Made by a program: the position numbers and the translations under genes. From assembly GCA_937132175.1 (NCBI GenBank), contig CAKZNU010000029.1, positions 1 through 11,503 on the forward strand: a stretch of DNA of 11,503 nucleotides, read 5' to 3'. A model generated the notes under the pieces. The model did no database searches. It had not been told where the DNA came from and saw only the letters and a list, made by a program, of their open reading frames with translations. The DNA comes from an uncultured euryarchaeote (GTDB lineage: Archaea; Nanohalarchaeota; Nanosalinia; Nanosalinales; Nanosalinaceae). Positions 6,103-11,503 of this stretch are shown piece after piece. Each line of letters begins with the position of its first letter. Within the stretch, counting starts at the first letter, position 1.

Positions 6103-6870
6103 ATGAAGCTTGAGGAGTTCAGAAACTTCTTCTTCGATCTGGACGGCACCATATGGAGATGGGACGAGACCGTAGACGGAGCCCAGGACATGCTGAAAAC
6201 CCTGAGAGACGCAGAAAAAAACGTATACTTCCATACCGACAACACCCTGCTCTCGAGAAAAGGGTACGCAAGAAGGCTGGAGAAAAAAGGCATACAGGCA
6301 ACAGAGGAAGAGATAATTACATCAGGATACGTCACCGCAGAGATACTTTCGGACCGCGAGATACTCAAGGTCTATGCGGTAGGCGAACAGGGACTCACAG
6401 AGGAACTGACCGAGACCGGCATCAAGATAACAGAGGACGCAGACCACGCTGTACTCGGCCTGGACAGAAAGATAAACTACCAGAAGATGGAGAAGCTCCG
6501 AAAAAGAATCTCGGAAGGCCACAAACTGTTTAACTGCAGTAGCGAAAACCTGTTTCGGAGAGAAAACTCCAAGCTACATCAGGGCGCCATAGCAGAGTCC
6601 CTGAGCCAGTTCGGAGACGTAAAGCTTACCGGCAAGCCTTCGGAGGCATACAGAAAGGTTTTCAAGAACTACTTCTCGTACTTCCCGGGTAAGTCCCTCT
6701 TCGTGGGAGACAGGCTGGCGGACATAGAGACAGGGAACCGGCTTGGAATGAAGACCGCAGCTGTGCTGACCGGAGACATCACAGAGAAAAAGATAAACCA
6801 AGCAGATGAGGACGCGGTACCGGACTACGCCTTGACAAGTCTTGACAAGGTTCGGAGACGGATACCCTAA
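6103..6870 (+). CDS. HAD-superfamily phosphatase, NagD/phosphoglycolate-phosphatase-like
   Basis: A 255-residue cytoplasmic phosphohydrolase. Motif I is DLDGT with the nucleophile Asp12 and acid/base Asp14, motif II lies in HTDN (Thr45), motif III is Lys178 in GKPSE, and motif IV is GDRLADIETG with Asp203 and Asp207. The C2-type cap between motifs II and III (about 60-170, with YAVGEQGL and AVLGLDRKINY) is that of the NagD, p-nitrophenyl-phosphatase and phosphoglycolate-phosphatase group. These enzymes dephosphorylate small metabolites such as phosphoglycolate, nucleotides or glycerol phosphate; the substrate is not predictable here. ATG 6103 is chosen because MKLEEFRNFFFDLDGT is the normal family start and lies 30 nt after CTTAAA; the frame is open upstream to a TTG at 6037. 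The stop overlaps that of the convergent Ham1 gene. Confidence 0.92.
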   Translation: MKLEEFRNFFFDLDGTIWRWDETVDGAQDMLKTLRDAEKNVYFHTDNTLLSRKGYARRLEKKGIQATEEEIITSGYVTAEILSDREILKVYAVGEQGLTEELTETGIKITEDADHAVLGLDRKINYQKMEKLRKRISEGHKLFNCSSENLFRRENSKLHQGAIAESLSQFGDVKLTGKPSEAYRKVFKNYFSYFPGKSLFVGDRLADIETGNRLGMKTAAVLTGDITEKKINQADEDAVPDYALTSLDKVRRRIP

Positions 6871-7448
6871 TCCTCTGCATAGGCATCTATAAACTTCTTT
6901 ACCGCTTTTCTCCTGTGAAACTCTTTTTCCTTCAGCCCCGGGTTCTCCGCCAGGGTCTCATCCGAAAACTCCGGTACGAAGAACCTGTTGTACGGCAGGG
7001 AATCATGTGGATCTCCACGACCTGACCCAGGTATTCTGCCATGAAGCTCTCCTGTGAATACCTTGATGTCGCCCTCCATGAACGCTCCTATAGCGGTCCT
7101 GAAGTAGGCTGATCTATCGGACTCATCCCTCAGGAGAGATATAAGCTTCTCTACGCCCGCAGTCCTTGCAAAGAAAGCGGACTCCGCTCCCGGAAACCCA
7201 TCCAGGGCCTCGATGTAGAGGCCTGTATCCTCGACGATTACGGTATCCTCCTCCGAGACAAGTCCTTTCTCCAGTGCCACTCTGCGTGAGTCTCTCAGCT
7301 TTCTCTCCGCCACTTTCTCTACGTCCCAGGCATCTATCTCGGGAGCATCAGCATCTATCTGAACCAGGTCCAGGTTCTGATCCTCAAAGACAGGCTTCAT
7401 CTCCCGGTACTTACCATTATTTCCGGTCGCGACATAAACAGTTTCCAT
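6867..7448 (-). CDS. rdgB: XTP/dITP diphosphatase (Ham1/RdgB family)
   Basis: A 193-residue house-cleaning enzyme that hydrolyses ITP, dITP and XTP to the monophosphate and pyrophosphate, keeping deaminated purines out of nucleic acids. The family start VATGNNGK (6-13) binds the nucleotide; EDTGLYIEALDGFPGAES (73-90) includes the likely catalytic Asp74; a C-terminal FHRRKA replaces the usual SHRxKA. The length is typical. ATG 7448 is chosen because the conserved motif begins five residues later; the open frame further upstream is not family-like. A weak T-tract (CTTTTT from 7478) sits at the right distance for a promoter. The stop TAG shares bases with the HAD stop TAA on the other strand. 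The Tyr common after FPG in this family is not seen (AES instead of a PYS-like motif), which may affect base recognition. Confidence 0.93.
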   Translation of the reverse strand: METVYVATGNNGKYREMKPVFEDQNLDLVQIDADAPEIDAWDVEKVAERKLRDSRRVALEKGLVSEEDTVIVEDTGLYIEALDGFPGAESAFFARTAGVEKLISLLRDESDRSAYFRTAIGAFMEGDIKVFTGELHGRIPGSGRGDPHDSLPYNRFFVPEFSDETLAENPGLKEKEFHRRKAVKKFIDAYAED

Positions 7449-7472
7449 ACATGCCAAGTAAGTTCTGCACTC

Positions 7473-7478
7473 AAAAAG
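7473..7478 (-). promoter_or_regulatory. Possible weak TATA element of the Ham1 gene
   Basis: The minus strand reads CTTTTT from 7478, 30 nt before ATG 7448. The spacing matches other genes in the window but the sequence is a poor match to TTTAAG. Confidence 0.3.
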
Positions 7479-7581
7479 CCCGGTGCGCAACGGCGGCCAC
7501 AAAGAGAAGTCAACCTGAAATCATCGACAAGCGTCTCAACAAGATGCAAAGAAGGCAGTTATGCAGGAAAGAGAGGACACT

Positions 7582-7593
7582 GATTTTAAAATC
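7582..7593 (+). promoter_or_regulatory. Palindromic TATA element of metG
   Basis: GATTTTAAAATC is a perfect 12-bp palindrome. Its TTTAAA core (from 7585) is 30 nt before the GTG at 7615, indicating a leaderless GTG start for MetRS. Confidence 0.6.
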
Positions 7594-7614
7594 TTAGACC
7601 AATACGATCTTTAG

Positions 7615-9714
7615 GTGTCTGATATCGAGGATAATCGCAAGGTCACGGTTACGTCCGCGCTCCCGTACGTTCATGGAGTGCCACATCTGGGAAACTTTGC
7701 AGGATCTGTGCTGCCGGCGGAACTCTACCACAGGTATCTGGATCTACGAGGTGTAGACAACGAGTTCGTCTGTGGTGGAGATGTACACGGTACGCCTCTG
7801 GAGCTGGAGGCTCTGGAAAGAGACGAGAACCCGGAGGATATCAAGGACGAACAGGTGAAGAAGGTGAAAGAGGCCTATGAGAGCCTGGACGTAGACTTCT
7901 CTATCTTCTCCGATACTCACTCGGAGTACAACAGGAGACAGACACATGAGATGTTCGAGGAGCTTTACTGCTCCGGCTTGATAGATGAAAAAACCCAGAA
8001 CATGGCTTTCTGCCTTGAAGACGAAAGATTTCTGCCCGACCGTTACATAGAGGGAGAGTGTCCGAACTGTGAGGGCCTGGCACGTGGAGACCAGTGTGAT
8101 GACTGTGGCAAGCTGGTCGAGCCCGAAGAGATCATCGATCCGGAGTGCCAGATCTGTGGAAGCAGGGAGATCGAGTTCCGTGATACGAAACATCTCTTCC
8201 TTGATCTGGGCGAGTACAAGGACGAGATACGTGAATGGCTGAAGAACGGAGACCGTGTACCGGAGAACATGGAGAATCAGATACTTCATGACCTTGAGGA
8301 GGCGGAGGACCGCTCGATTACACGTGATCAAAACTGGGGTTTCGAGGTGCCTGTAGACAGGGTAAACGAAAGAATAGAGGAAGAGAACCTGGACGTAGAG
8401 AGTCTTGATCCGGATACCTACGAGGAAAAGGTCCTGTACGTCTGGTTTGACGCACCGATAGGATACATCGGTTTTACACGTGAACTTTTTGAGGACGAGG
8501 GCTGGCAGGAGTACTGGAACAAGGACGCAGAAACGGTTTACTCGATAGGAAAGGACAACGCAATCTTCCACGCCGTAATCTGGCCGACGATGCTTCTCGG
8601 GGCCTCAAACCAGGAGATAGAGTACAGCATGCCGGACTACGAGTTCATCCAGCAGTACCTCATGTGGGAGGAAGGAGCCTTCTCGAAGTCCCGAGACAGA
8701 GGTGTATTCATAGACGAAGCGGTAAACGTCTACCCGGCGGATTACTGGAGGTTCTACGTGACAAGAATGCTGCCGACAGACCACGACACCAACTTCTCAT
8801 GGAAGGACTTCGAGGCAGAGATCAACAACGTACTGAACGATACCGTCGGAAACTTCGTGAACAGGACACTTTCGCTCTCGGAGAAATGGTTCGACGGCGA
8901 GTTCCCCCTAGGAGAACCTCGAGAAGCCGATACAGAGACCATACACGAAGCAGAAAACCTTATCGAGGAGTACAGAGACGCCTTCGAGGAGAAGAGACCT
9001 CAGGAGGCACTGGAAAAGGCCTTAGAGCTTGCAAGGCTTGGAGACAGGTACCTCTCAGAGGAAGAACCCTGGAACAACGAAGACCGGAGAGCAGAAACCA
9101 TAAACGTCTCGATCAGGATCATCCGTGGACTCGGAGCCACACTCTACCCTTTCATGCCGGAGACCAGCAAGAACATAGAGGAGATGCTGAACGCCGATAT
9201 ACATACCTCAGAAGGAGTGGACGAGCTTACAGATCCTCTTCTCGGAGGACTGGAGCCCGGCCACGAGCTGGGAAAACGGGAGATACTCTTCGAGAAGATC
9301 GATACATCCGGGAAACAGGAGGAACAGGAAAACATGCAAAAAGACACAGAACATGAGACACAGGACGAAAACAGATTCAACCAGGAAACCGTAAGCTACG
9401 AGCAGTTCCAGGAGATGGAGATCAGAACCGGAGAGGTAGAGAAGGTTGAGGAACATCCGGACGCCGACCGCCTCTACGTTGTACAGGTAGATGTAGGAGA
9501 GACAAGTCTCCAGACGTGTGCAGGCCTCAAGAACCACTACACGAAACAGGAGCTTGAAGGCAGGGAGGTCGTGGTACTGGCAAACCTTGAGCCTTCGGAG
9601 CTACGTGGCAAAACCTCCGAATGCATGATGCTGGCCGCCGAATCCGAAGACGGTGAAAAGGTGTCCCTGCTGGATATCGAGAAAGCCCACGAACCCGGAG
9701 ACGAGGTACTTTGA
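7615..9714 (+). CDS. metG: Methionyl-tRNA synthetase with C-terminal tRNA-binding OB domain
   Basis: A 699-residue class I synthetase charging tRNA-Met. PYVHGVPHLGN (17-27) is the HIGH region, in the HLGN form found in eukaryotic-type MetRS. The CP region carries zinc-knuckle Cys at 149, 152, 161 and 164 and a half knuckle at 178 and 181. KDNAIFH, VWFDAPIGY and FSKS (356-359, the KMSKS loop, preceded by Ala rather than Lys) follow. The anticodon-binding helical domain leads to a charged, Gln/Glu-rich linker (about 566-594) and an EMAPII/Trbp111-like OB fold (about 595-699, with EIRTGEVEKVEEHPDADRL). The start is GTG 7615, 30 nt after the TATA core. The sequence around the knuckles resembles the eukaryotic enzyme more than the common bacterial one. 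A Nudix gene follows after 41 nt and may be co-transcribed. Confidence 0.96.
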   Translation: MSDIEDNRKVTVTSALPYVHGVPHLGNFAGSVLPAELYHRYLDLRGVDNEFVCGGDVHGTPLELEALERDENPEDIKDEQVKKVKEAYESLDVDFSIFSDTHSEYNRRQTHEMFEELYCSGLIDEKTQNMAFCLEDERFLPDRYIEGECPNCEGLARGDQCDDCGKLVEPEEIIDPECQICGSREIEFRDTKHLFLDLGEYKDEIREWLKNGDRVPENMENQILHDLEEAEDRSITRDQNWGFEVPVDRVNERIEEENLDVESLDPDTYEEKVLYVWFDAPIGYIGFTRELFEDEGWQEYWNKDAETVYSIGKDNAIFHAVIWPTMLLGASNQEIEYSMPDYEFIQQYLMWEEGAFSKSRDRGVFIDEAVNVYPADYWRFYVTRMLPTDHDTNFSWKDFEAEINNVLNDTVGNFVNRTLSLSEKWFDGEFPLGEPREADTETIHEAENLIEEYRDAFEEKRPQEALEKALELARLGDRYLSEEEPWNNEDRRAETINVSIRIIRGLGATLYPFMPETSKNIEEMLNADIHTSEGVDELTDPLLGGLEPGHELGKREILFEKIDTSGKQEEQENMQKDTEHETQDENRFNQETVSYEQFQEMEIRTGEVEKVEEHPDADRLYVVQVDVGETSLQTCAGLKNHYTKQELEGREVVVLANLEPSELRGKTSECMMLAAESEDGEKVSLLDIEKAHEPGDEVL

Positions 9715-9755
9715 TGCGGAGAATCCGGGTTCAGGATACTGCACGAGGATCGTAA

Positions 9756-10157
9756 ATGCAACATGAGGAATCAGGAATAAACGGAGACGTCGCCGTCGTA
9801 GCGGTACAGAGAAAGAACAAGGTACTGATGCTGAAGAGAGCAAGTCACGAAAGCTCCGCAGGCAGATGGAACCTGCCAGGCGGAAAGATAGAGGACGGAG
9901 AAACCCGGGAAGAAGCAGCCAGAAGAGAGTTAGAGGAGGAAACAGGTATCCACGCAGAGAACCTGGAGCCGGGAAAGTCCTGTACCGGGTCCGGGGAAAG
10001 AGGACTATGGAGGATACACCCGTTCAAGACCAGGACAGACGGCGAAGTAAAGCTTAACGAGGAAAGCTCTGAGTATGCATGGGTTCGCCCGGAAAAGCTT
10101 CAGGAAATGGATACCCTCGGAGAAAAACCTCTCAAGATTCTAGGGATTACAGGATAG
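9756..10157 (+). CDS. Nudix hydrolase (MutT-like)
   Basis: A 133-residue single-domain Nudix hydrolase. The Nudix box is complete: Gly43, Glu49, then Arg57-Glu58-Leu-x-Glu61-Glu62-x-Gly64-Ile65, the Mg-binding loop-helix-loop. It is preceded by the GRWNLPGG stretch common in MutT and 8-oxo-dGTPase relatives. Such enzymes cleave nucleoside diphosphates linked to other groups; damaged NTPs are a likely substrate but this is not proven. No TATA-like element lies in the 41-bp gap after metG, while GAGG (9745-9748) about 7 nt before the ATG could act as a ribosome site, so read-through from metG is likely. It resembles the Nudix protein at 10379-10813 (WN-P-GKIE-GE in both, boxes at residues 43-65 in both), suggesting tandem duplication. 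Confidence 0.92.
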   Translation: MQHEESGINGDVAVVAVQRKNKVLMLKRASHESSAGRWNLPGGKIEDGETREEAARRELEEETGIHAENLEPGKSCTGSGERGLWRIHPFKTRTDGEVKLNEESSEYAWVRPEKLQEMDTLGEKPLKILGITG

Positions 10158-10166
10158 AAAAAGAAA
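10158..10166 (-). terminator. T-rich tract after the 35-codon ORF
   Basis: On the minus strand the tract reads TTTCTTTTT, about 30 nt past the stop of the 35-codon ORF and directly abutting the Nudix stop on the other strand. It is a plausible archaeal terminator for the small minus-strand transcript. Confidence 0.3.
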
Positions 10167-10196
10167 GGTTCGGTTACGTGGGCCCTGACGGATTAT

Positions 10197-10304
10197 TCAG
10201 GTCTCGATCCTGACCTTCTCCAGACCGACATCTCTCGTGTCTACGGTTTCTCTGAGTTCCTCCAGGGAGTCCTGTGCCATCCTCCTGTACTCATCCTCAA
10301 CCAT
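10197..10304 (-). CDS. Putative 35-residue small protein
   Basis: The minus-strand frame runs from ATG 10304 to TGA at 10199-10197, in an otherwise unexplained 200-bp gap between two Nudix genes. The product begins MVEDEYRRMAQDSLEELRET, a likely amphipathic helix of about 20 residues, and ends in a short possible strand (GLEKVRIET). Codon choice (AGG/AGA for Arg, CTG, GAG) agrees with neighbouring genes. The ATG is 28 nt after CTTAAA (10332-10327), inside a 24-bp block also found before the lipoprotein gene, where the minus-strand spacing is 29 nt. This promoter match is the main support. No family is recognised. It could instead be a small RNA or the leader of one. Confidence 0.5.
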   Translation of the reverse strand: MVEDEYRRMAQDSLEELRETVDTRDVGLEKVRIET

Positions 10305-10310
10305 GTTTGT

Positions 10311-10334
10311 TACTTAGACATAACAATTTAAGTA
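10311..10334. promoter_or_regulatory. Divergent promoter sharing one TATA hexamer (35-codon ORF / Nudix)
   Basis: TTTAAG at 10327-10332 serves the plus strand (31 nt before TTG 10358) and, as CTTAAA, the minus strand (28 nt before ATG 10304). The left part reads TACTTAGACAT. The block differs from 148-171 at only 3 of 24 positions. Confidence 0.6.
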
Positions 10335-10378
10335 CCTTCGGGTGAGAGGTTACAAGATTGAGGTTCCACAGGCTCAAC

Positions 10379-10813
10379 ATGGAAGGAAAAGAGACTGAAC
10401 AGGTCTCGGTCGCAGTACCTTACAGCACGGACAGAAACCGGTTTCTGGTGGCGAAGAGAGCGGAAACCATGGATACACATCCCGGACTCTGGAACTTTCC
10501 GTCAGGAAAGATAGAGAGCGGGGAAGAACCTGTAGAGGCTGCTCTACGGGAGCTACAGGAGGAAACCGGTCTGGTCGGAGAGGTACTGAGGACCGCAGAC
10601 GCCTTCGAACAGGAGACGGAGGACGGAGACTTCAAGGTTCACCCGGTACTTGTACTTGTCTCAGGTGAACCCGAACTCAACAGAGAACACACAGAGTACA
10701 GATGGATCAGTAGAGACGAAATGAAGAAACCGAAGTCCGTACCCGGTTTACTGAGAAACCTCGAGAAGCTCGGAATAGATAAAAACCTCTCCGATCCCAA
10801 CGAAGACAGGTGA
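10379..10813 (+). CDS. Second Nudix hydrolase (MutT-like)
   Basis: A 144-residue Nudix hydrolase with a complete box: Gly43, Glu49, Arg57-Glu58-Leu-x-Glu61-Glu62-x-Gly64-Leu65, preceded by GLWNFPSG. It is the closest relative in the window of the enzyme at 9756-10157. The C-terminus adds a short charged tail with LRNLEKLGI, also seen in altered form (FLEKLEKI) at the end of the next gene. ATG 10379 is given as the start, but TTG 10358 adds seven residues and lies 31 nt after the TATA hexamer, which would make it a leaderless TTG start; both keep the domain. The stop overlaps the GTG of the downstream Nudix-like gene as GTGA, so the two are probably translated together. Confidence 0.92.
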   Translation: MEGKETEQVSVAVPYSTDRNRFLVAKRAETMDTHPGLWNFPSGKIESGEEPVEAALRELQEETGLVGEVLRTADAFEQETEDGDFKVHPVLVLVSGEPELNREHTEYRWISRDEMKKPKSVPGLLRNLEKLGIDKNLSDPNEDR

Positions 10814-11151
10814 AACCGCTGACATCGAAAAAACCGGTACTGAAAGCCCTAGTCACAAACAGAGGAAAGATACTTGATACAGGAAAAGAGCTTCCGGAGA
10901 CAGAGCCTGGAGAGAATCCTGAAGAATCCATCAAGGCCGAGCTCGAGGAACAAGATCTTGAGACAGAGGTACACCGGGTAATAGACGTAAACTCCAGGGA
11001 AGAAAAGCTGGAGATACTTTACCATCTCGAGGCAGACTCCAGAAACGGAGACTGGATAGAACCAGAAAAAGCACAAGACATCTACGAGCTGCCGGAATCC
11101 CAACGCATCAGAAACTTCCTGGAGAAACTGGAGAAGATACCTACACGTTGA
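10810..11151 (+). CDS. Degenerate Nudix-like protein, coupled to the upstream Nudix gene
   Basis: A 113-residue protein starting with GTG 10810 inside the GTGA overlap with the preceding stop. It follows the Nudix layout: an opening strand (VLKALVTNRGKIL, 10-22), a shortened loop without WN-PGG, a box-like helix, then strands and a C-terminal LPESQRIRNFLEKLEKI helix. The box is eroded. Aligned on GE (34-35), the first Gly is Pro, the Arg is Ala43, Glu44 and Glu47 remain, the last metal-binding Glu is Gln48, and the Gly is Leu50. Hydrolase activity is therefore doubtful. A role as a partner or regulator of the upstream enzyme is an inference from coupling. A non-Nudix acidic protein remains possible, since similarity outside the box is weak. 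Confidence 0.7.
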   Translation: MKPLTSKKPVLKALVTNRGKILDTGKELPETEPGENPEESIKAELEEQDLETEVHRVIDVNSREEKLEILYHLEADSRNGDWIEPEKAQDIYELPESQRIRNFLEKLEKIPTR

Positions 11152-11154
11152 CGT

Positions 11155-11160
11155 TATTTA
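11155..11160 (+). promoter_or_regulatory. Possible TATA element of the last ORF
   Basis: TTATTT lies 30 nt before ATG 11185. A second A/T-rich stretch, TTATAAATT at 11172-11180, is too close to the ATG for leaderless spacing. Confidence 0.35.
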
Positions 11161-11184
11161 TCACTTTCTCATTATAAATTTTCT

Positions 11185-11503
11185 ATGAGTTTTACAGCAG
11201 AAATCCAGGGAGAGGCTGAACCTGAAGATGCCTCAGAGCAGTTCGAAGGATACTTCCGGGAGGCGGCAAAACATCATGTCGCCGATTCCTCACGGAGAGA
11301 AGAAAATACGGAGGTAAGCTTGGAGATCGGAGATAAGACATTCTCAGATAGATTCGACGAAGACGACATTCTTGGCGGCGAACACGAAAACGATACAGGA
11401 ATAGGCATACTGGATGCGTTTGCCGAGAATGAAGTAAACGCGATGGTGGACACACCTGATCATCAAATGCAGGAGAAACCGGGTCTTAGAACGCCTAATA
11501 GGA
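11185..11503 (+). CDS. Acidic protein of unknown function (truncated by window end)
   Basis: From ATG 11185 the frame stays open for 106 codons to the window edge. The protein is highly acidic, starting MSFTAEIQGEAEPEDASEQF, with no signal peptide, Cys or membrane segment in the visible part. It includes a beta-like stretch (TEVSLEIGDKTFSDRF, near residues 50-65) and a Gly-rich turn (TGIGILDAF, near 79-87). No family is recognised. A TATA-like element at leaderless distance and sustained acidic coding character support it as a real gene rather than a chance frame. Confidence 0.65.
   Translation, partial: MSFTAEIQGEAEPEDASEQFEGYFREAAKHHVADSSRREENTEVSLEIGDKTFSDRFDEDDILGGEHENDTGIGILDAFAENEVNAMVDTPDHQMQEKPGLRTPNR

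Larger units (their letters stand above)
7449..7614. other. Intergenic region between Ham1 and MetRS
   Basis: This 166-bp divergent region holds the promoters of both neighbours. A plus-strand frame of 48 codons (7451-7597) starting MPSKFCTQ is open, but it is very basic, unlike the acidic proteins around it, and matches nothing recognised. Another plus frame, ending with TAG at 7612-7614, closes in an acidic stretch (EREDTDFKILDQYDL) but is interrupted upstream. Neither is called as a gene; a decayed or frameshifted small gene cannot be excluded. Confidence 0.4.

Noticed and set aside
7582..7593. Perfect palindrome GATTTTAAAATC as a regulator operator
   Set aside because: It coincides with the expected TATA position for the MetRS GTG start; an A/T palindrome there needs no further explanation.
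7451..7597. 48-codon basic ORF starting MPSKFCTQ as a separate gene
   Set aside because: Very basic in an acidic proteome, no recognised motif beyond the first Cys, no TATA element at the usual distance and only 2 bp from the Ham1 start on the other strand. Kept as a note only.
7744..8571. 275-codon minus-strand frame within metG
   Set aside because: Complement of a conserved MetRS catalytic core; the hydrophobic Val/Leu-rich product is what the reverse of GAG/GAC/AAG-rich coding gives.
8664..9356. 230-codon Arg-rich plus-strand frame inside metG
   Set aside because: Shifted reading of the MetRS anticodon-binding region; composition is unlike any other protein here.
10158..10378. tRNA or structured RNA gene in the gap between Nudix genes
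   Set aside because: No acceptor-stem pairing, GTTCRA-type T-loop in context or CCA end could be found; the gap is explained by the small ORF and the shared promoter.
1..11503. CRISPR array, transposon or prophage
   Set aside because: No regularly spaced direct repeats, no transposase or integrase motifs, and no terminal inverted repeats were seen on reading both strands.

Overview
The window looks like chromosome from a halophilic archaeon of moderate GC, most likely a nanohaloarchaeon-type DPANN lineage rather than a high-GC haloarchaeon. The support is a strongly acidic proteome, archaeal and eukaryote-type information genes (ABCE1, ribosomal protein S17e, AlaX, a eukaryote-like MetRS), AGA/AGG as the preferred arginine codons, a Tat-lipoprotein signal, and many genes whose start lies 28-31 nt after a TTTAAG/CTTAAA TATA element, which implies leaderless mRNAs. 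The lineage is inferred from protein character and was not tested by search.

Layout. Positions 1-140 (-) hold the first 46 codons of a Tat-exported lipoprotein, divergent from ABCE1 (222-2006, +) and a small acidic protein of unknown function (2014-2337, +). A short-chain dehydrogenase (2392-3321, +) meets AlaX (3323-4042, -) tail to tail. A cold-shock protein (4116-4328, -) is divergent from S17e (4438-4665, +). S17e runs 65 bp into the 3' end of a secreted, Ig-like, C-terminally anchored protein (4601-6019, -). A HAD phosphatase (6103-6870, +) and a Ham1/RdgB ITPase (6867-7448, -) converge with overlapping stop codons. MetRS (7615-9714, +) is followed by a Nudix hydrolase (9756-10157, +). 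A 35-codon ORF (10197-10304, -) is divergent from a second Nudix gene (10379-10813, +), which overlaps a degenerate Nudix-like gene (10810-11151, +). An acidic ORF (11185-11503, +) runs off the end.

Common theme. Most recognisable genes serve translation (ABCE1, S17e, AlaX, MetRS, cold-shock protein) or clean-up of damaged nucleotides and phosphometabolites (Ham1, two Nudix enzymes, one Nudix-like protein, HAD phosphatase). There is no CRISPR array, transposon, integrase, tRNA or rRNA.

Most notable observations. ABCE1 keeps the fold and spacing of its N-terminal ferredoxin-like domain, but all eight cluster-binding cysteines are replaced. Two divergent promoters 10 kb apart share a 24-bp element (21/24 identical) centred on one TATA hexamer that seems to serve both directions. 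One of them supports the otherwise easily missed 35-codon ORF.
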